Counted from the first letter of the stretch, positions 1 to 7,317 are shown. The stretch: DNA of 8,688 nt from Phycisphaeraceae bacterium (GCA_020850375.1 JADZET010000213.1:1-8688), one strand, 5' to 3'. Numbers and translations are program-made. The notes: a model not told the origin generated them from the sequence alone.

Positions 1-273
1 CTGGGCGAAGGGCAGGTCCATGCTGATCGTCAGCACGGCGGCCTTGTCGCCGAGCTTGCCGGCCTCCTCATTGAATCGGCGGGTCTGCAGGTCGCAGATG
101 CCCGTGTCCAGCGAGGGGACGACCGAGAGGATGACCACCTTACCCTTGTAGTCCGCGAGCTTCTTCTCGGACAGGTCGGTGGCGACGGCCGAGAAGTCGG
201 GGGCGGGCTGGCCGACCGCGATGGTCTGGCCGACGAGGGTGACGGGCTTGCCTTTGAACGTGACCGAGGCCAT
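1..273 (-). CDS. tpx: Thiol peroxidase Tpx (5' part, runs off the left edge)
   Basis: Atypical 2-Cys peroxiredoxin that reduces hydrogen and alkyl hydroperoxides with thioredoxin as electron donor. The 91 visible residues begin [15 protein letters not shown], and the thioredoxin-fold core carries the Tpx signature PSLDTGIC at residues 53-60; Cys60 is the peroxidatic cysteine, with Thr57 in its usual place. The visible part ends at DLPFAQ (86-91), so the resolving cysteine of the usual following RFC motif would lie about four residues beyond the window edge. Family members are about 165 residues, so just under half is missing. The ATG at 271-273 is supported by AGGAG six bases upstream and by alignment with the usual Tpx N-terminus. 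It lies 205 bases downstream of the oxidoreductase gene on the same strand with its own candidate promoter, so it is probably a separate transcript. Family assignment is firm; expression and activity are inferred. Confidence 0.95.
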   Translation of the reverse strand, partial: MASVTFKGKPVTLVGQTIAVGQPAPDFSAVATDLSEKKLADYKGKVVILSVVPSLDTGICDLQTRRFNEEAGKLGDKAAVLTISMDLPFAQ

Positions 274-279
274 GAGCGT

Positions 280-284
280 CTCCT
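280..284 (-). promoter_or_regulatory. Shine-Dalgarno of tpx
   Basis: Reads AGGAG on the minus strand, six bases before the ATG at 271-273. It fixes the tpx start. Confidence 0.8.
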
Positions 285-359
285 GGTGAATGGGGCTGCC
301 GCACCGCGGATCAGGGGCGCCGCGTCGATGGCGGGCGAGGCCGGTGCGGGTGTGCGGTG

Positions 360-387
360 ATTCTAGGGCCATGACGGCCCGGGACAA
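360..387 (-). promoter_or_regulatory. Candidate sigma70-type promoter of tpx
   Basis: On the minus strand TTGTCC (382-387) is followed after 16 bases by TAGAAT (360-365), which matches the -10 consensus at five of six positions and the -35 at four of six. The start of transcription would be near 353, giving a leader of about 80 bases before the tpx ATG. This is the only good -10/-35 pair I found in the 205-base gap 274-478; otherwise I see nothing in that gap. Found by eye only. Confidence 0.45.
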
Positions 388-478
388 GTGGCCGGGAGAT
401 TCCCTAAGAAGGGCGATCAAAGGAGGTCTGCGGGTGATGCCCAAGCCCTCGGCTGCCGCGCTTCGAGCCGTTCGTGGC

Positions 479-1459
479 TCAGAAGATCATCACGCGGGAG
501 GGGCTGCCGTCGGCCCGGATGACCGATTGCTCCATCTGCAGGGCGACGTAGGCCTCCTCGGCCGAGACCGGCGGGGGCGTGCCGCTCTTGACGGTCGACA
601 CGAACAACTCGAGCGAGCGCTGCACGGCCTGTTGCAGGTCATTGGGTGCGGCATCGGCGGCGGGCAGCGGCGGCAGCTCCGTGGCCGTCTCGATGCGGAG
701 CTGGCCCGCGAGCCGGTCCTTGCGCGTGCTGTCAATCCGCAGGGTCGCCTGCTCGGTCACGAGCTTGAGATCGAACATCTCGCGGTCGTATCGCTGGTAG
801 GCAGAGGAAGTGATCACGGCCACGTGCCCCTGATGGTAGGAGAAGGTCGCCGTGACCATGCGTGTGGGAAAGAGCACGATGCTCCGGCGATCCGGCCAGA
901 GGTCGGCCAGCAGGCCCGGCTCGTGCTGCTGGACGGACTGGACCGATTCGGGCCTGCCCAGCAGGTAATGGATCAGGTCGAGCATGGGGTGCCAGCAGAA
1001 GCTGTTGGCGTGGACGGTCAGGAAGATGGGCCGGCCGAGGTAGCCCGCGTCGAGCGACTGCTTGATCCACTGGATGAGCGGCAGCCAGCGGAAGTGCATG
1101 GCCACGGCCAGGCGTCGGTCGGCGGCGCGGGCGGCGTCAGCCACCTGGTGGGCGGCCTCGAGCGTGTGGCCGAGGACCGGCTCGCACAGCACGTGGCAGC
1201 CGTGCCGCAGCGCGGCGATCGCCTGGTCGGCGTGCTGTCGCTCGGGGCTGGCGATCGAGACCATCTCGGGCTGGACCTCGCGGAACATCCGCTCGAGGTC
1301 ATCGTAGGCGGGAACACCGTACAGCTTGCCCAGGCGCGTCGCGCCGGAGAGGTCGGTGTCACAGACCGCCGCCAGCGGCGCCTCGGCGCAGCGCGCATGA
1401 ACCGCCGCAAAGAACCGGCCGGCCTGACCGGAGCCGATCACGACCGCACGTAAACTCAT
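479..1459 (-). CDS. Gfo/Idh/MocA family oxidoreductase with degenerate EKP motif
   Basis: 326-residue NAD(P)-dependent dehydrogenase-like protein, a normal length for the family; these usually oxidise or reduce hydroxyl groups of sugars or inositols in the cytoplasm. Residues 1-120 form the Rossmann domain, with the dinucleotide loop GSGQAG at 9-14, an acidic residue pair at the end of the second strand (CDTD, 33-36), and [10 protein letters not shown] at 67-76. The C-terminal alpha/beta dimerisation domain follows from about 125. The normal catalytic signature EKP reads CEPVLG at 92-97, so the conserved lysine is absent, and the second signature (normally DxGxHxxD) is reduced to [12 protein letters not shown] at 157-168. 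The protein may therefore have altered chemistry, bind substrate without turnover, or be a specialised subfamily. The start ATG follows a weak purine-rich stretch (GGGGCAAGAG). It is transcribed divergently from the aldo/keto reductase. Substrate unknown; superfamily call is firm. Confidence 0.88.
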   Translation of the reverse strand: MSLRAVVIGSGQAGRFFAAVHARCAEAPLAAVCDTDLSGATRLGKLYGVPAYDDLERMFREVQPEMVSIASPERQHADQAIAALRHGCHVLCEPVLGHTLEAAHQVADAARAADRRLAVAMHFRWLPLIQWIKQSLDAGYLGRPIFLTVHANSFCWHPMLDLIHYLLGRPESVQSVQQHEPGLLADLWPDRRSIVLFPTRMVTATFSYHQGHVAVITSSAYQRYDREMFDLKLVTEQATLRIDSTRKDRLAGQLRIETATELPPLPAADAAPNDLQQAVQRSLELFVSTVKSGTPPPVSAEEAYVALQMEQSVIRADGSPSRVMIF

Positions 1460-1740
1460 GCTCTTGCCCCGGCCGGCCGAATCCCGTGGCCGATGCCGAT
1501 GATCAACATGCCCCTCATTTACCCGGCCCGAAGTTGGAACGACGATATCAATCCGCGGCTCGCCTCGTCAATACCTCCCGGGATAAAGTCAACGAAATGG
1601 GTCGCTTTCTTGAGACCGCTTGATTCTTCATGTCGCCCCGTTCGGCGGGATTCGGTCGCCGCAACCGGCCGTCCTTGTGCGGTTCGCATCGTGTAAACTC
1701 GCCGGCGCCACGATTGTTGTTCAACCCATGGACGCACCGC
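1460..1740. promoter_or_regulatory. Divergent control region between the two oxidoreductase genes
   Basis: This 281-base spacer separates the start of the minus-strand Gfo/Idh/MocA gene from the plus-strand aldo/keto reductase and is visibly richer in A+T than the flanking genes between about 1500 and 1620, as expected of promoter DNA. For the minus strand a possible pair is TTGACG (1566-1571) and TATCGT (1542-1547) with an 18-base spacer. For the plus strand TAAACT at 1694-1699 could be a -10 element, but no good -35 sits at the right distance. I see no hairpin, riboswitch or convincing operator palindrome. The individual elements are weak; only the role of the spacer is well supported. Confidence 0.4.
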
Positions 1741-2733
1741 ATGGAGTTTGTCCCCCTCGGCCGCAGCGGCGTGAAGGTCTCGAGGCTCTGCCTCGGCACG
1801 GTCAACTTCGGCCCGCAGACGCCCGAGCCCGAGGCCCGCGACATCCTCGACGCCGCCGTCGAGGCGGGCGTCAACTTCATCGACACGGCCGACACCTACG
1901 GCAAGTTCTTCACCCGCCCGGGCGTCGGCGGCCGCCCCGGATGGACCGAGGAGATCCTCGGCCGATGGCTCAAGGACCGGCCCGGCCGGCGCGACCAGAT
2001 CGTCCTGGCCACCAAGTGTTACATCGAGCGCAGCCCAGACATCAACGATCGTGGCCTGTCCGCCTACCACATCCGCCGCGCCGCCGAGGGCAGCCTCCGC
2101 CGGCTGGGGGTTGACCACGTCGACCTCTACCAGATGCACCACGTCGATCGCCAGACGCCGTGGGACGAGGTCTGGCAGGCCCTGGAAACCCTGATACGCC
2201 ATGGAAAGATCACTTACGTCGGCTCCTCGAATTTCGCCGGCTGGGACATCGCCACCGCCTGCCAGGCCGCCCGGCAGCGCGGACTCTTGGGCCTGGTCTG
2301 CGAGCAGAGCAAGTACGGGCTGTTGTGCCGCACGCCGGAGCTGGAGGTGCTGCCCGCCTGCCGTCACTACGGTTTGGGTGTGATCGCCTGGAGCCCGCTG
2401 AACAACGGCCTGCTCGCGGGCATCGAGACGCTCGACGAGATCGCCCGCCGCGGCGACGAGGGCTCGCTCAAGAATCTCGAGCGTCACCGCCCCAGGCTCG
2501 AGCGTTACGAGGCCCTGTGCCGGCGGATCGGCCAGAAGCCCGCCCGGGTCGGCCTGGCGTGGGTGCTGGCCAACCCCAACCTCACCGGGCCGATCATCGG
2601 GCCACGCACCATCGAGCACCTCCAAGACGCCCTGGCCGCGGCGGAGCTGCACCTCGACGCCGAGACGATGGCCGAGCTCGACGCCATCTTCCCCGGCCCC
2701 GGCGGCGAGGCGCCCCAGGCCTACGCGTGGTGA
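1741..2733 (+). CDS. Aldo/keto reductase
   Basis: 330-residue NADPH-dependent oxidoreductase of the (beta/alpha)8-barrel aldo/keto reductase superfamily, acting on aldehydes, ketones or sugar-like carbonyls in the cytoplasm. It opens with MEFVPLGRSGVKVSRLCLGT, the usual beginning of bacterial members, which supports the ATG at 1741 over upstream in-frame codons; there is no obvious Shine-Dalgarno. The catalytic tetrad is complete: Asp48 and Tyr53 in IDTADTYG (47-54), Lys92 in LATKCY (89-94) and His133 in DLYQMHHVD (128-136). Cofactor-site motifs GSSNF (161-165), SPLNNGLLAG (218-227) and GPRT (287-290) are present. A loop of roughly ten extra residues follows Tyr53 (KFFTRPGVGGRPGW). It is divergent from a Gfo/Idh/MocA oxidoreductase and convergent with the secreted-protein gene, whose stop is four bases away. 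Family call is firm; substrate unknown. Confidence 0.93.
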   Translation: MEFVPLGRSGVKVSRLCLGTVNFGPQTPEPEARDILDAAVEAGVNFIDTADTYGKFFTRPGVGGRPGWTEEILGRWLKDRPGRRDQIVLATKCYIERSPDINDRGLSAYHIRRAAEGSLRRLGVDHVDLYQMHHVDRQTPWDEVWQALETLIRHGKITYVGSSNFAGWDIATACQAARQRGLLGLVCEQSKYGLLCRTPELEVLPACRHYGLGVIAWSPLNNGLLAGIETLDEIARRGDEGSLKNLERHRPRLERYEALCRRIGQKPARVGLAWVLANPNLTGPIIGPRTIEHLQDALAAAELHLDAETMAELDAIFPGPGGEAPQAYAW

Positions 2734-2737
2734 ACGA

Positions 2738-3868
2738 TCAGCTCTTCGCCGGCGGCTCGGCACGGGACACGGCGTCCATCGCTCGCAGCAGGAGCGTCGT
2801 CTGATACACGCGTGGCTCCCCCGGATGCTCGGCGAAGCTCTGGGCCTTTTCCAGCAGGAAAGGCCTGAATCGCTCGACCGCGGATCGGTCGCCCAGTTCA
2901 TCAGCCAGCAGCACCAGCGCCGCCAGCACGTCCCCGCCGGCCCAGTCCTCCTCGGCCGACACCTTCTCGCCCGTCCGCCCCAGGTAATGCACGCGCAGGT
3001 CCGGCAGACGGGCGATCGCAAAGGCCAGCACCCCCCTGCCGATCTCGGGGGCTGACCTCGCCACGCCGCGCGCCACCGTGGCCGAGTTACCCAGGTGAAT
3101 AATGTCGTTGGGCGAGAACGCGATGCCCTCCCCCGCCCCCGGAAGGGTGGGCATGAGTGTCAGCACCTCGGGCTGAACGATCTCGTGCAGCAGGCCGCAC
3201 GGGGCGACCGCCTTGCGGATCAAGGACGTCGAACGCTCAGCTGCGTCCGCCAACGCCGGATCGCCCGTGTCCTTGGCGACCTCCGCCAACAGGTCCGGGT
3301 CATAGTCAACCAGATACGAATTGGTGGCGAAGGCGCGGGTCTGGAGATTGAAGTAGTTGCGGATGAGCCAGATGTTCTGGTCAACCGCCGCGTGCCGGGC
3401 GTAGGCGTGGAGGATCAGCACGGCCAGGTCTCGATCGCCCGGCCGGTTGAATAAAGCGCCGCCGCGCCAGAGCGCCTCGGCCAGCCGCAACGCCTCGGTC
3501 GTGCCGCTGGCGTCGCGCGCTTCGCCGGGGCGATACCGCCACGCCACCATGCCGTCGGTCACCGGGTCCGACGCGTCGTGGACCAGCAGGTGAGTCACGG
3601 CCTTCTCACGGAGCCGCTGATACAGATCCCGGTCCTCCATCTCAATCGCCAGGAGCATCATTTCGGTCAGGTCGATGGCATAGACATAGCCGTCGGGCCG
3701 TTGCAGCGTGTCACGGGAAACAGCATCCCGGAGGAGCTGATCGAGCGCCTGCGTGATCCTCGCCGCGCTCCAGGGCGGGGATTTCTCGGCCTGATCCCCG
3801 GCCATCGCGGCCCAAGGGGCCATCAGCACGATCGCGAGCCACGCGGAGATTGTCCCGGTTTTTCTCAT
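2738..3868 (-). CDS. Secreted helical protein, possibly (alpha/alpha)-toroid glycosidase-like
   Basis: 376 residues, family not recognised with certainty. The ATG at 3868 gives a clean signal peptide: Met-Arg-Lys, a hydrophobic stretch 7-20, and AMA at 21-23 as cleavage site before GDQ. A longer reading to a TTG at 3904 would bury that signal and is rejected. The mature part is nearly all predicted helix with repeated pairs such as DLTEMMLLAIEMEDRDLYQ (66-84), SGTTEALRLAEALW (121-134) and DRDLAVLILHAYARHA (145-160), followed by FATNSYLVDYDPDLLAEVA (180-198) and AGGDVLAALVLLADELG (310-326). This order recalls helical-toroid proteins such as GH8-type glycosidases, but I cannot place catalytic acids (the GH8 base position would be occupied by Thr), so enzymatic activity is unproven. 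It is divergent from the 811-residue secreted gene with 72 bases between them, suggesting coordinated expression. The secretion call is firm, the fold tentative. Confidence 0.8.
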   Translation of the reverse strand: MRKTGTISAWLAIVLMAPWAAMAGDQAEKSPPWSAARITQALDQLLRDAVSRDTLQRPDGYVYAIDLTEMMLLAIEMEDRDLYQRLREKAVTHLLVHDASDPVTDGMVAWRYRPGEARDASGTTEALRLAEALWRGGALFNRPGDRDLAVLILHAYARHAAVDQNIWLIRNYFNLQTRAFATNSYLVDYDPDLLAEVAKDTGDPALADAAERSTSLIRKAVAPCGLLHEIVQPEVLTLMPTLPGAGEGIAFSPNDIIHLGNSATVARGVARSAPEIGRGVLAFAIARLPDLRVHYLGRTGEKVSAEEDWAGGDVLAALVLLADELGDRSAVERFRPFLLEKAQSFAEHPGEPRVYQTTLLLRAMDAVSRAEPPAKS

Positions 3869-3940
3869 AACCTGATCGTAACGAGCCCGGGTCCGCGTGG
3901 ACAACGTAGAATTGATGAGCCGCCGGGTTGGAGGCTGGAC
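3869..3940. promoter_or_regulatory. Short divergent promoter region of the two secreted-protein genes
   Basis: Both secreted-protein genes must be transcribed out of, or through, these 72 bases. On the plus strand TAGAAT at 3907-3912 matches the -10 consensus at five of six positions, but there is no good -35 partner. On the minus strand TTGTCC (3899-3904) lies 18 bases before TACGAT (3875-3880); transcription would then begin at or within a base or two of the ATG at 3868, that is, with almost no leader. The two candidate elements overlap, so the two promoters could compete for polymerase. A small inverted repeat GTCC-GCGT-GGAC sits at 3891-3902. All elements found by eye. Confidence 0.4.
3930..3934 (+). 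promoter_or_regulatory. Shine-Dalgarno of the 811-residue secreted protein
   Basis: GGAGG six bases before the ATG at 3941. It decides the start: the open frame continues upstream to 3578, but only across the neighbouring gene on the other strand. Confidence 0.85.
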
Positions 3941-6376
3941 ATGTCATCTTTCTCTCGCGGGTATCGAAGCTGCATCCACGCAGTGCTCGCCATGGCGGCG
4001 ATGCTGACGGCCCAGGCCGCGCCGGCCGTCATGCCCTCGCAGGCGACGCTGGCCGAGACGCAGCCGAGCATCGAGCCGACGCTGAACCTCGAGGCCTGGC
4101 GGAGCATGCCCCTGGGCGTGCTGGCCACGGAGCTCTCGCCGGCGACGCTCTTGAGCGCCCAGTCCCATGAGCTGGGCCTGTTCCGGAACATGGCCGCGTG
4201 GGGCCAGGGCGCACCGACGCACCTGGCGATGGCCGCGGACGCGGGCGTGAAGGTCTTCGCCGCCGATTCGCCCATCGACGCGACGATGAGTGAGGCCTGG
4301 CTGCTGGTGTGGTTCGCCGACGCCAAGGGATGGGATCGCTGGGACGCGCCGGTGCTGATCGTGCTCGAGCACAAGCCCGCGTCGATCCATCTCGACGACA
4401 GAGGACTGACGCTGAACTTCGGCGACAAGCCCGCCGGGCTCGTGGCGGTGATGCCGCTGTGGGGCTACGACAAGATCGCCCTGAGCCCCGACGAGGACTT
4501 CCGCAAACAGCACGACCTGCCGAGCCGGGGGCTCTACACCCGGCCGTGGAGCGCCTCGCTGCCGGACGAGGTCGTCAAGCGCTGCCGGTACTTCGCCAGC
4601 GTCCTGCGGCTGTTCCCCGTGCACCTCCGCGAGACTTTCGCCCTCGACGGTGACGCGCTGGTGATGCGCAGCAAGCTCACCTGGCTGATGATCGATGACG
4701 ATTGGAGAACGCCTGCCATCAAGCTCGCCCCCCTGCCGCCGACGCTGGGCCTGGCGTGGTGGTCCGGCCAACACGTCGCGGACAAACCCTTCCCCATGCG
4801 GTTCAGTGACCCGATCACCGACCCGGACGTGATGACGTCCTACGGCCCGTGGCTCGGCGTCGAGGGCAAGGATGACTATGAGGTGCGCTTCGACGTGCTG
4901 CAGTACGTGCGTCAGACCGTCGACACGCCCGACATCGCCAAGCTCGAGGCGAATCCCCTGACGCGCCCCGTGCTCGACCTGCTGCGAGAGAAGATGGCCA
5001 AGAAGTTCCAGGGCACGCGCTGGGAGGAGATCTGGGATTACGAGGTCGAGCGATCCTACGGCGGGCCGGGGCTCTACTGCTGGCAGGTCATGGGCGACCG
5101 CTGGTACGGACAGGCCCAGCGGCTCGTCGGCCCCGAGACACGTCGGAAGATGCGGGACGTGATCGACGCCTACCTGCGGAACTGGGTGCTCGATGAATCC
5201 AAGTACACCCCCTTCCAGGGGATGCTCCTGTTCGTCGGGCCGGGCATCGGGACGTGGGGCGGGTACGACGACGCGGGCAAATTCTCCACGAACCTGCTCG
5301 ACACGATCTGGCATCTGGCGTATTACGGCGACGACTGGTCCACGCTCGACGGCCGATGGCCCATGCTCAAGCGATTCTTCATCACCCCGCTCGAGTGCGA
5401 CTGGAAGGGCGTGGGCCGTTACGGCATCGCGGAGATGGGCGACGAGGCCGCCCCGCCCATCGCCTACGCGCGCCTGGCGTGGCACTCCGGCGACGTGGAT
5501 CAGTACGCCTGGGGCTGCTACATCTTCGCCCGCGAGCTGGTTCATCACTACGTCAAACAGGCAGGCTCGGCCTACTTCCGGGGGCACCAGCCCTACCAGA
5601 GCATGGAGCCGATGCGGGGCAAGGTCTGGCTGACCAACCTCTGGGGCGACGTCATCGGCTGGCAGATCGACGGCCCGATCTACCCGGAGCAGACGGGCGA
5701 GCGGCAGTCGAACAACCGCTGGGTGCGCTTCTCGAGCTTTGACGTGGCCCGGTTCTACCACGACGTGCTGCCCAAGGAGGTCAGGGCCGAGCTCGACGAC
5801 CTGACCGAGCGGGCCCGCCGGGCGAATGACCAGGACGTCTTCTACAAGATCCACAGCGAAGCGGCCCACATCGCGCCGTCGCTGGTCCGCCTGCGGGCGA
5901 TGCTGACCGATGACACGCCCCAGGAGCTCTTGACGCTCGCCCCGCTCGAGAGCTGGGACCTCTTCCGGGCCAGCGACTACGCGGCGATGACCGTCTCGGT
6001 CCTGCGGGCGGATCCCGGCGCGCGGCGGCCGCTGGTGGAGCTGATCCCGCCGCTGCGGACCAACGAGGTGCTGGGGCTCGAGCGCCTGGGCCTGACGGAT
6101 CCCTCGACGTCGCTGGTGCTGGCCGTGCGTACGCCGGACCCGGTGCGGGTGTACAAGGCCATGCGCTATTGGCCGGCGTTGACATGGAGCAGCTGGCCGT
6201 CGCCGATGCCCGCCAAGTCGTGGAAGCAGGGGAGTTGGTGGTCGTTCGGGCAGGTGATCCCGGCCGGCGTCGAGGGGCGGGGCATGACCAGCGAGCGCCT
6301 GAACTGGAACACGCGCCTGTGGTGGATGGACCCGAACACGCCGACGGACGCCGAACCGGCGGCCGAAGATCCATAG
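3941..6376 (+). CDS. Large secreted protein, possible six-hairpin glycosidase-like family
   Basis: 811 residues, not recognised as a named family. The start is fixed by GGAGG six bases upstream and yields a signal peptide: Arg-containing n-region, hydrophobic core 13-24, small-residue stretch AQAAPA (24-29) as likely cleavage site. Residues about 50-330 look beta-rich with alternating hydrophobic strands (AWLLVWFAD 119-127; LTLNFGDKPAGLVAVMPLWG 156-175). Residues about 335-600 are helical and rich in Trp and Tyr, with YYGDDWSTLDGRWPMLKRFF at 461-480, the kind of segment seen in (alpha/alpha)6-barrel carbohydrate enzymes, then Glu/Asp-rich loops VGRYGIAEMGDEAAPP (491-506) and IDGPIYPEQTG (576-586) that could hold acidic catalytic residues. 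A further domain to 811 ends in a Trp-rich stretch. A beta-sandwich plus helical toroid would resemble many glycosidases and polysaccharide lyases, but this is inference. Expected to act outside the cytoplasm. Neighbours: divergent secreted gene, 72 bases away; convergent diguanylate cyclase, 20 bases away. Confidence 0.82.
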   Translation: MSSFSRGYRSCIHAVLAMAAMLTAQAAPAVMPSQATLAETQPSIEPTLNLEAWRSMPLGVLATELSPATLLSAQSHELGLFRNMAAWGQGAPTHLAMAADAGVKVFAADSPIDATMSEAWLLVWFADAKGWDRWDAPVLIVLEHKPASIHLDDRGLTLNFGDKPAGLVAVMPLWGYDKIALSPDEDFRKQHDLPSRGLYTRPWSASLPDEVVKRCRYFASVLRLFPVHLRETFALDGDALVMRSKLTWLMIDDDWRTPAIKLAPLPPTLGLAWWSGQHVADKPFPMRFSDPITDPDVMTSYGPWLGVEGKDDYEVRFDVLQYVRQTVDTPDIAKLEANPLTRPVLDLLREKMAKKFQGTRWEEIWDYEVERSYGGPGLYCWQVMGDRWYGQAQRLVGPETRRKMRDVIDAYLRNWVLDESKYTPFQGMLLFVGPGIGTWGGYDDAGKFSTNLLDTIWHLAYYGDDWSTLDGRWPMLKRFFITPLECDWKGVGRYGIAEMGDEAAPPIAYARLAWHSGDVDQYAWGCYIFARELVHHYVKQAGSAYFRGHQPYQSMEPMRGKVWLTNLWGDVIGWQIDGPIYPEQTGERQSNNRWVRFSSFDVARFYHDVLPKEVRAELDDLTERARRANDQDVFYKIHSEAAHIAPSLVRLRAMLTDDTPQELLTLAPLESWDLFRASDYAAMTVSVLRADPGARRPLVELIPPLRTNEVLGLERLGLTDPSTSLVLAVRTPDPVRVYKAMRYWPALTWSSWPSPMPAKSWKQGSWWSFGQVIPAGVEGRGMTSERLNWNTRLWWMDPNTPTDAEPAAEDP

Positions 6377-6396
6377 CCCCGGCACGTTGATCGATC

Positions 6397-7317
6397 TCAG
6401 GCCGCGTGCTTGTCCGCGTCGAAGCTGACGCTGTTGCGACCGGCAAGTTTGCTCTGGTAGAGCAGTTCGTCCGCCCGTTTGAGGACGGCGGCGGGGTCGT
6501 CACCGCGACGGGTGGCGGTGGCCCCCACGGAGATGGTCACGCAGACCGACCGGCCGGCCATGCGCAGGCTCGACCGTTCGACGAGCATGCGGATGCGTCG
6601 GCTGATGGTCTCGATCCCGGGGTAGTCCACGCCGTCGAGCAGGACGAGGAACTCGTCGCCCCCCCAGCGGGCCACGAGGTCGAAGCACCGGCAGGCGCTG
6701 CCGAGGGACTGGGCGACCATCTTGAGCGCGTGATCGCCGATGTCGTGGCCGAAGGCGTCGTTGAGGCGTTTGAAGTGGTCGATGTCGATCAGCAGCACGC
6801 CCGAGACCCATCCGCTGCGCCGGCACTGGTCGAGCCGGGCGGCGAGGATGGCCTCGGCGTAGCGCCGGTTGGCCAGGCCTGTCAGCGGGTCGGTGTGGGC
6901 CAGGCCCTCGAGCCGGCGGATGTTCTCCATGGCCTGGAGCTTGGCGGAGTTGTCGGTGAAGATCTCCACGGCCCCGGCCGGCTGGCCGTCCTGGCCGGGG
7001 ATGGGGTTGGTGCGGACCTGGACCGGCACGCGGTGGCCGTCCTTGTGCCGCAGGTAGACGTCGTGGCAGCAGCGCTGGCCGCACCGGATCGAGTCGGTCA
7101 GCGGGCAGCCCTCCTGGCACAACAGACGACCGGACTCGTCGACATGACCGAGCAGGTTGTCCTGGCAGAAGTGGCCAACGACCTCGGCGGCGGTGTAGCC
7201 GGTCAGCCGCTCGGCCGCCTTGTTCCAATAGGTGATCCGGCGATGGCGGTCCACGAAGTAGACGCCGTCGTCGAGGTGATCCAGCAGTGTGCGGTAGAAC
7301 TCGGAGACGTCGGCCAT
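6397..7317 (-). CDS. PAS-GGDEF diguanylate cyclase
   Basis: 306-residue soluble enzyme that makes cyclic di-GMP from two GTP. An N-terminal PAS domain (about 8-124) begins with LLDHLDDGVYFVDRHRRITYWN and is followed by a helical linker (124-137) and the GGDEF domain (about 137-300). The active site WGGDEF is at 218-223, metal-binding Asp178 is in LIDIDHFK (176-183), and DPLTGLANRR (143-152) is intact. R210-C-F-D213 lies five residues before GGDEF, the RxxD product-inhibition site, so both synthesis and feedback control look preserved. The PAS domain carries six cysteines (51, 67, 71, 79, 83, 84). No membrane segment. The ATG at 7317 is chosen because GGAGG lies seven bases upstream; a GTG at 7353 lacks such a site. 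It sits 114 bases downstream of the histidine kinase gene on the same strand and may share its transcript. The sensed signal is unknown. Confidence 0.95.
   Translation of the reverse strand: MADVSEFYRTLLDHLDDGVYFVDRHRRITYWNKAAERLTGYTAAEVVGHFCQDNLLGHVDESGRLLCQEGCPLTDSIRCGQRCCHDVYLRHKDGHRVPVQVRTNPIPGQDGQPAGAVEIFTDNSAKLQAMENIRRLEGLAHTDPLTGLANRRYAEAILAARLDQCRRSGWVSGVLLIDIDHFKRLNDAFGHDIGDHALKMVAQSLGSACRCFDLVARWGGDEFLVLLDGVDYPGIETISRRIRMLVERSSLRMAGRSVCVTISVGATATRRGDDPAAVLKRADELLYQSKLAGRNSVSFDADKHAA

Noticed and set aside
290..1453. 387-codon plus-strand open frame opposite the Gfo/Idh/MocA gene
   Set aside because: Antisense shadow with low-complexity translation. The minus strand encodes a recognisable Rossmann protein.
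1519..3021. 500-codon minus-strand open frame crossing the aldo/keto reductase
   Set aside because: It overlaps two well-supported genes and has no domain signature; GC-driven chance frame.
3578..3940. N-terminal extension of the large secreted protein up to 3578
   Set aside because: It lies antisense within the neighbouring secreted-protein gene, and GGAGG plus a signal peptide place the start at 3941.
3944..6385. An 813-codon open frame on the minus strand running the full length of the 811-residue secreted-protein gene
   Set aside because: Stop-free antisense frames are expected in GC-rich genes. Its translation is Arg/Gly/His-rich without domain motifs, while the plus-strand gene has a Shine-Dalgarno and a signal peptide.
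6383..6415. Inverted repeat GCACG / CGTGC between the convergent genes as a bidirectional terminator
   Set aside because: The stem has five pairs with a loop of about 18 bases and no T-run on either side.
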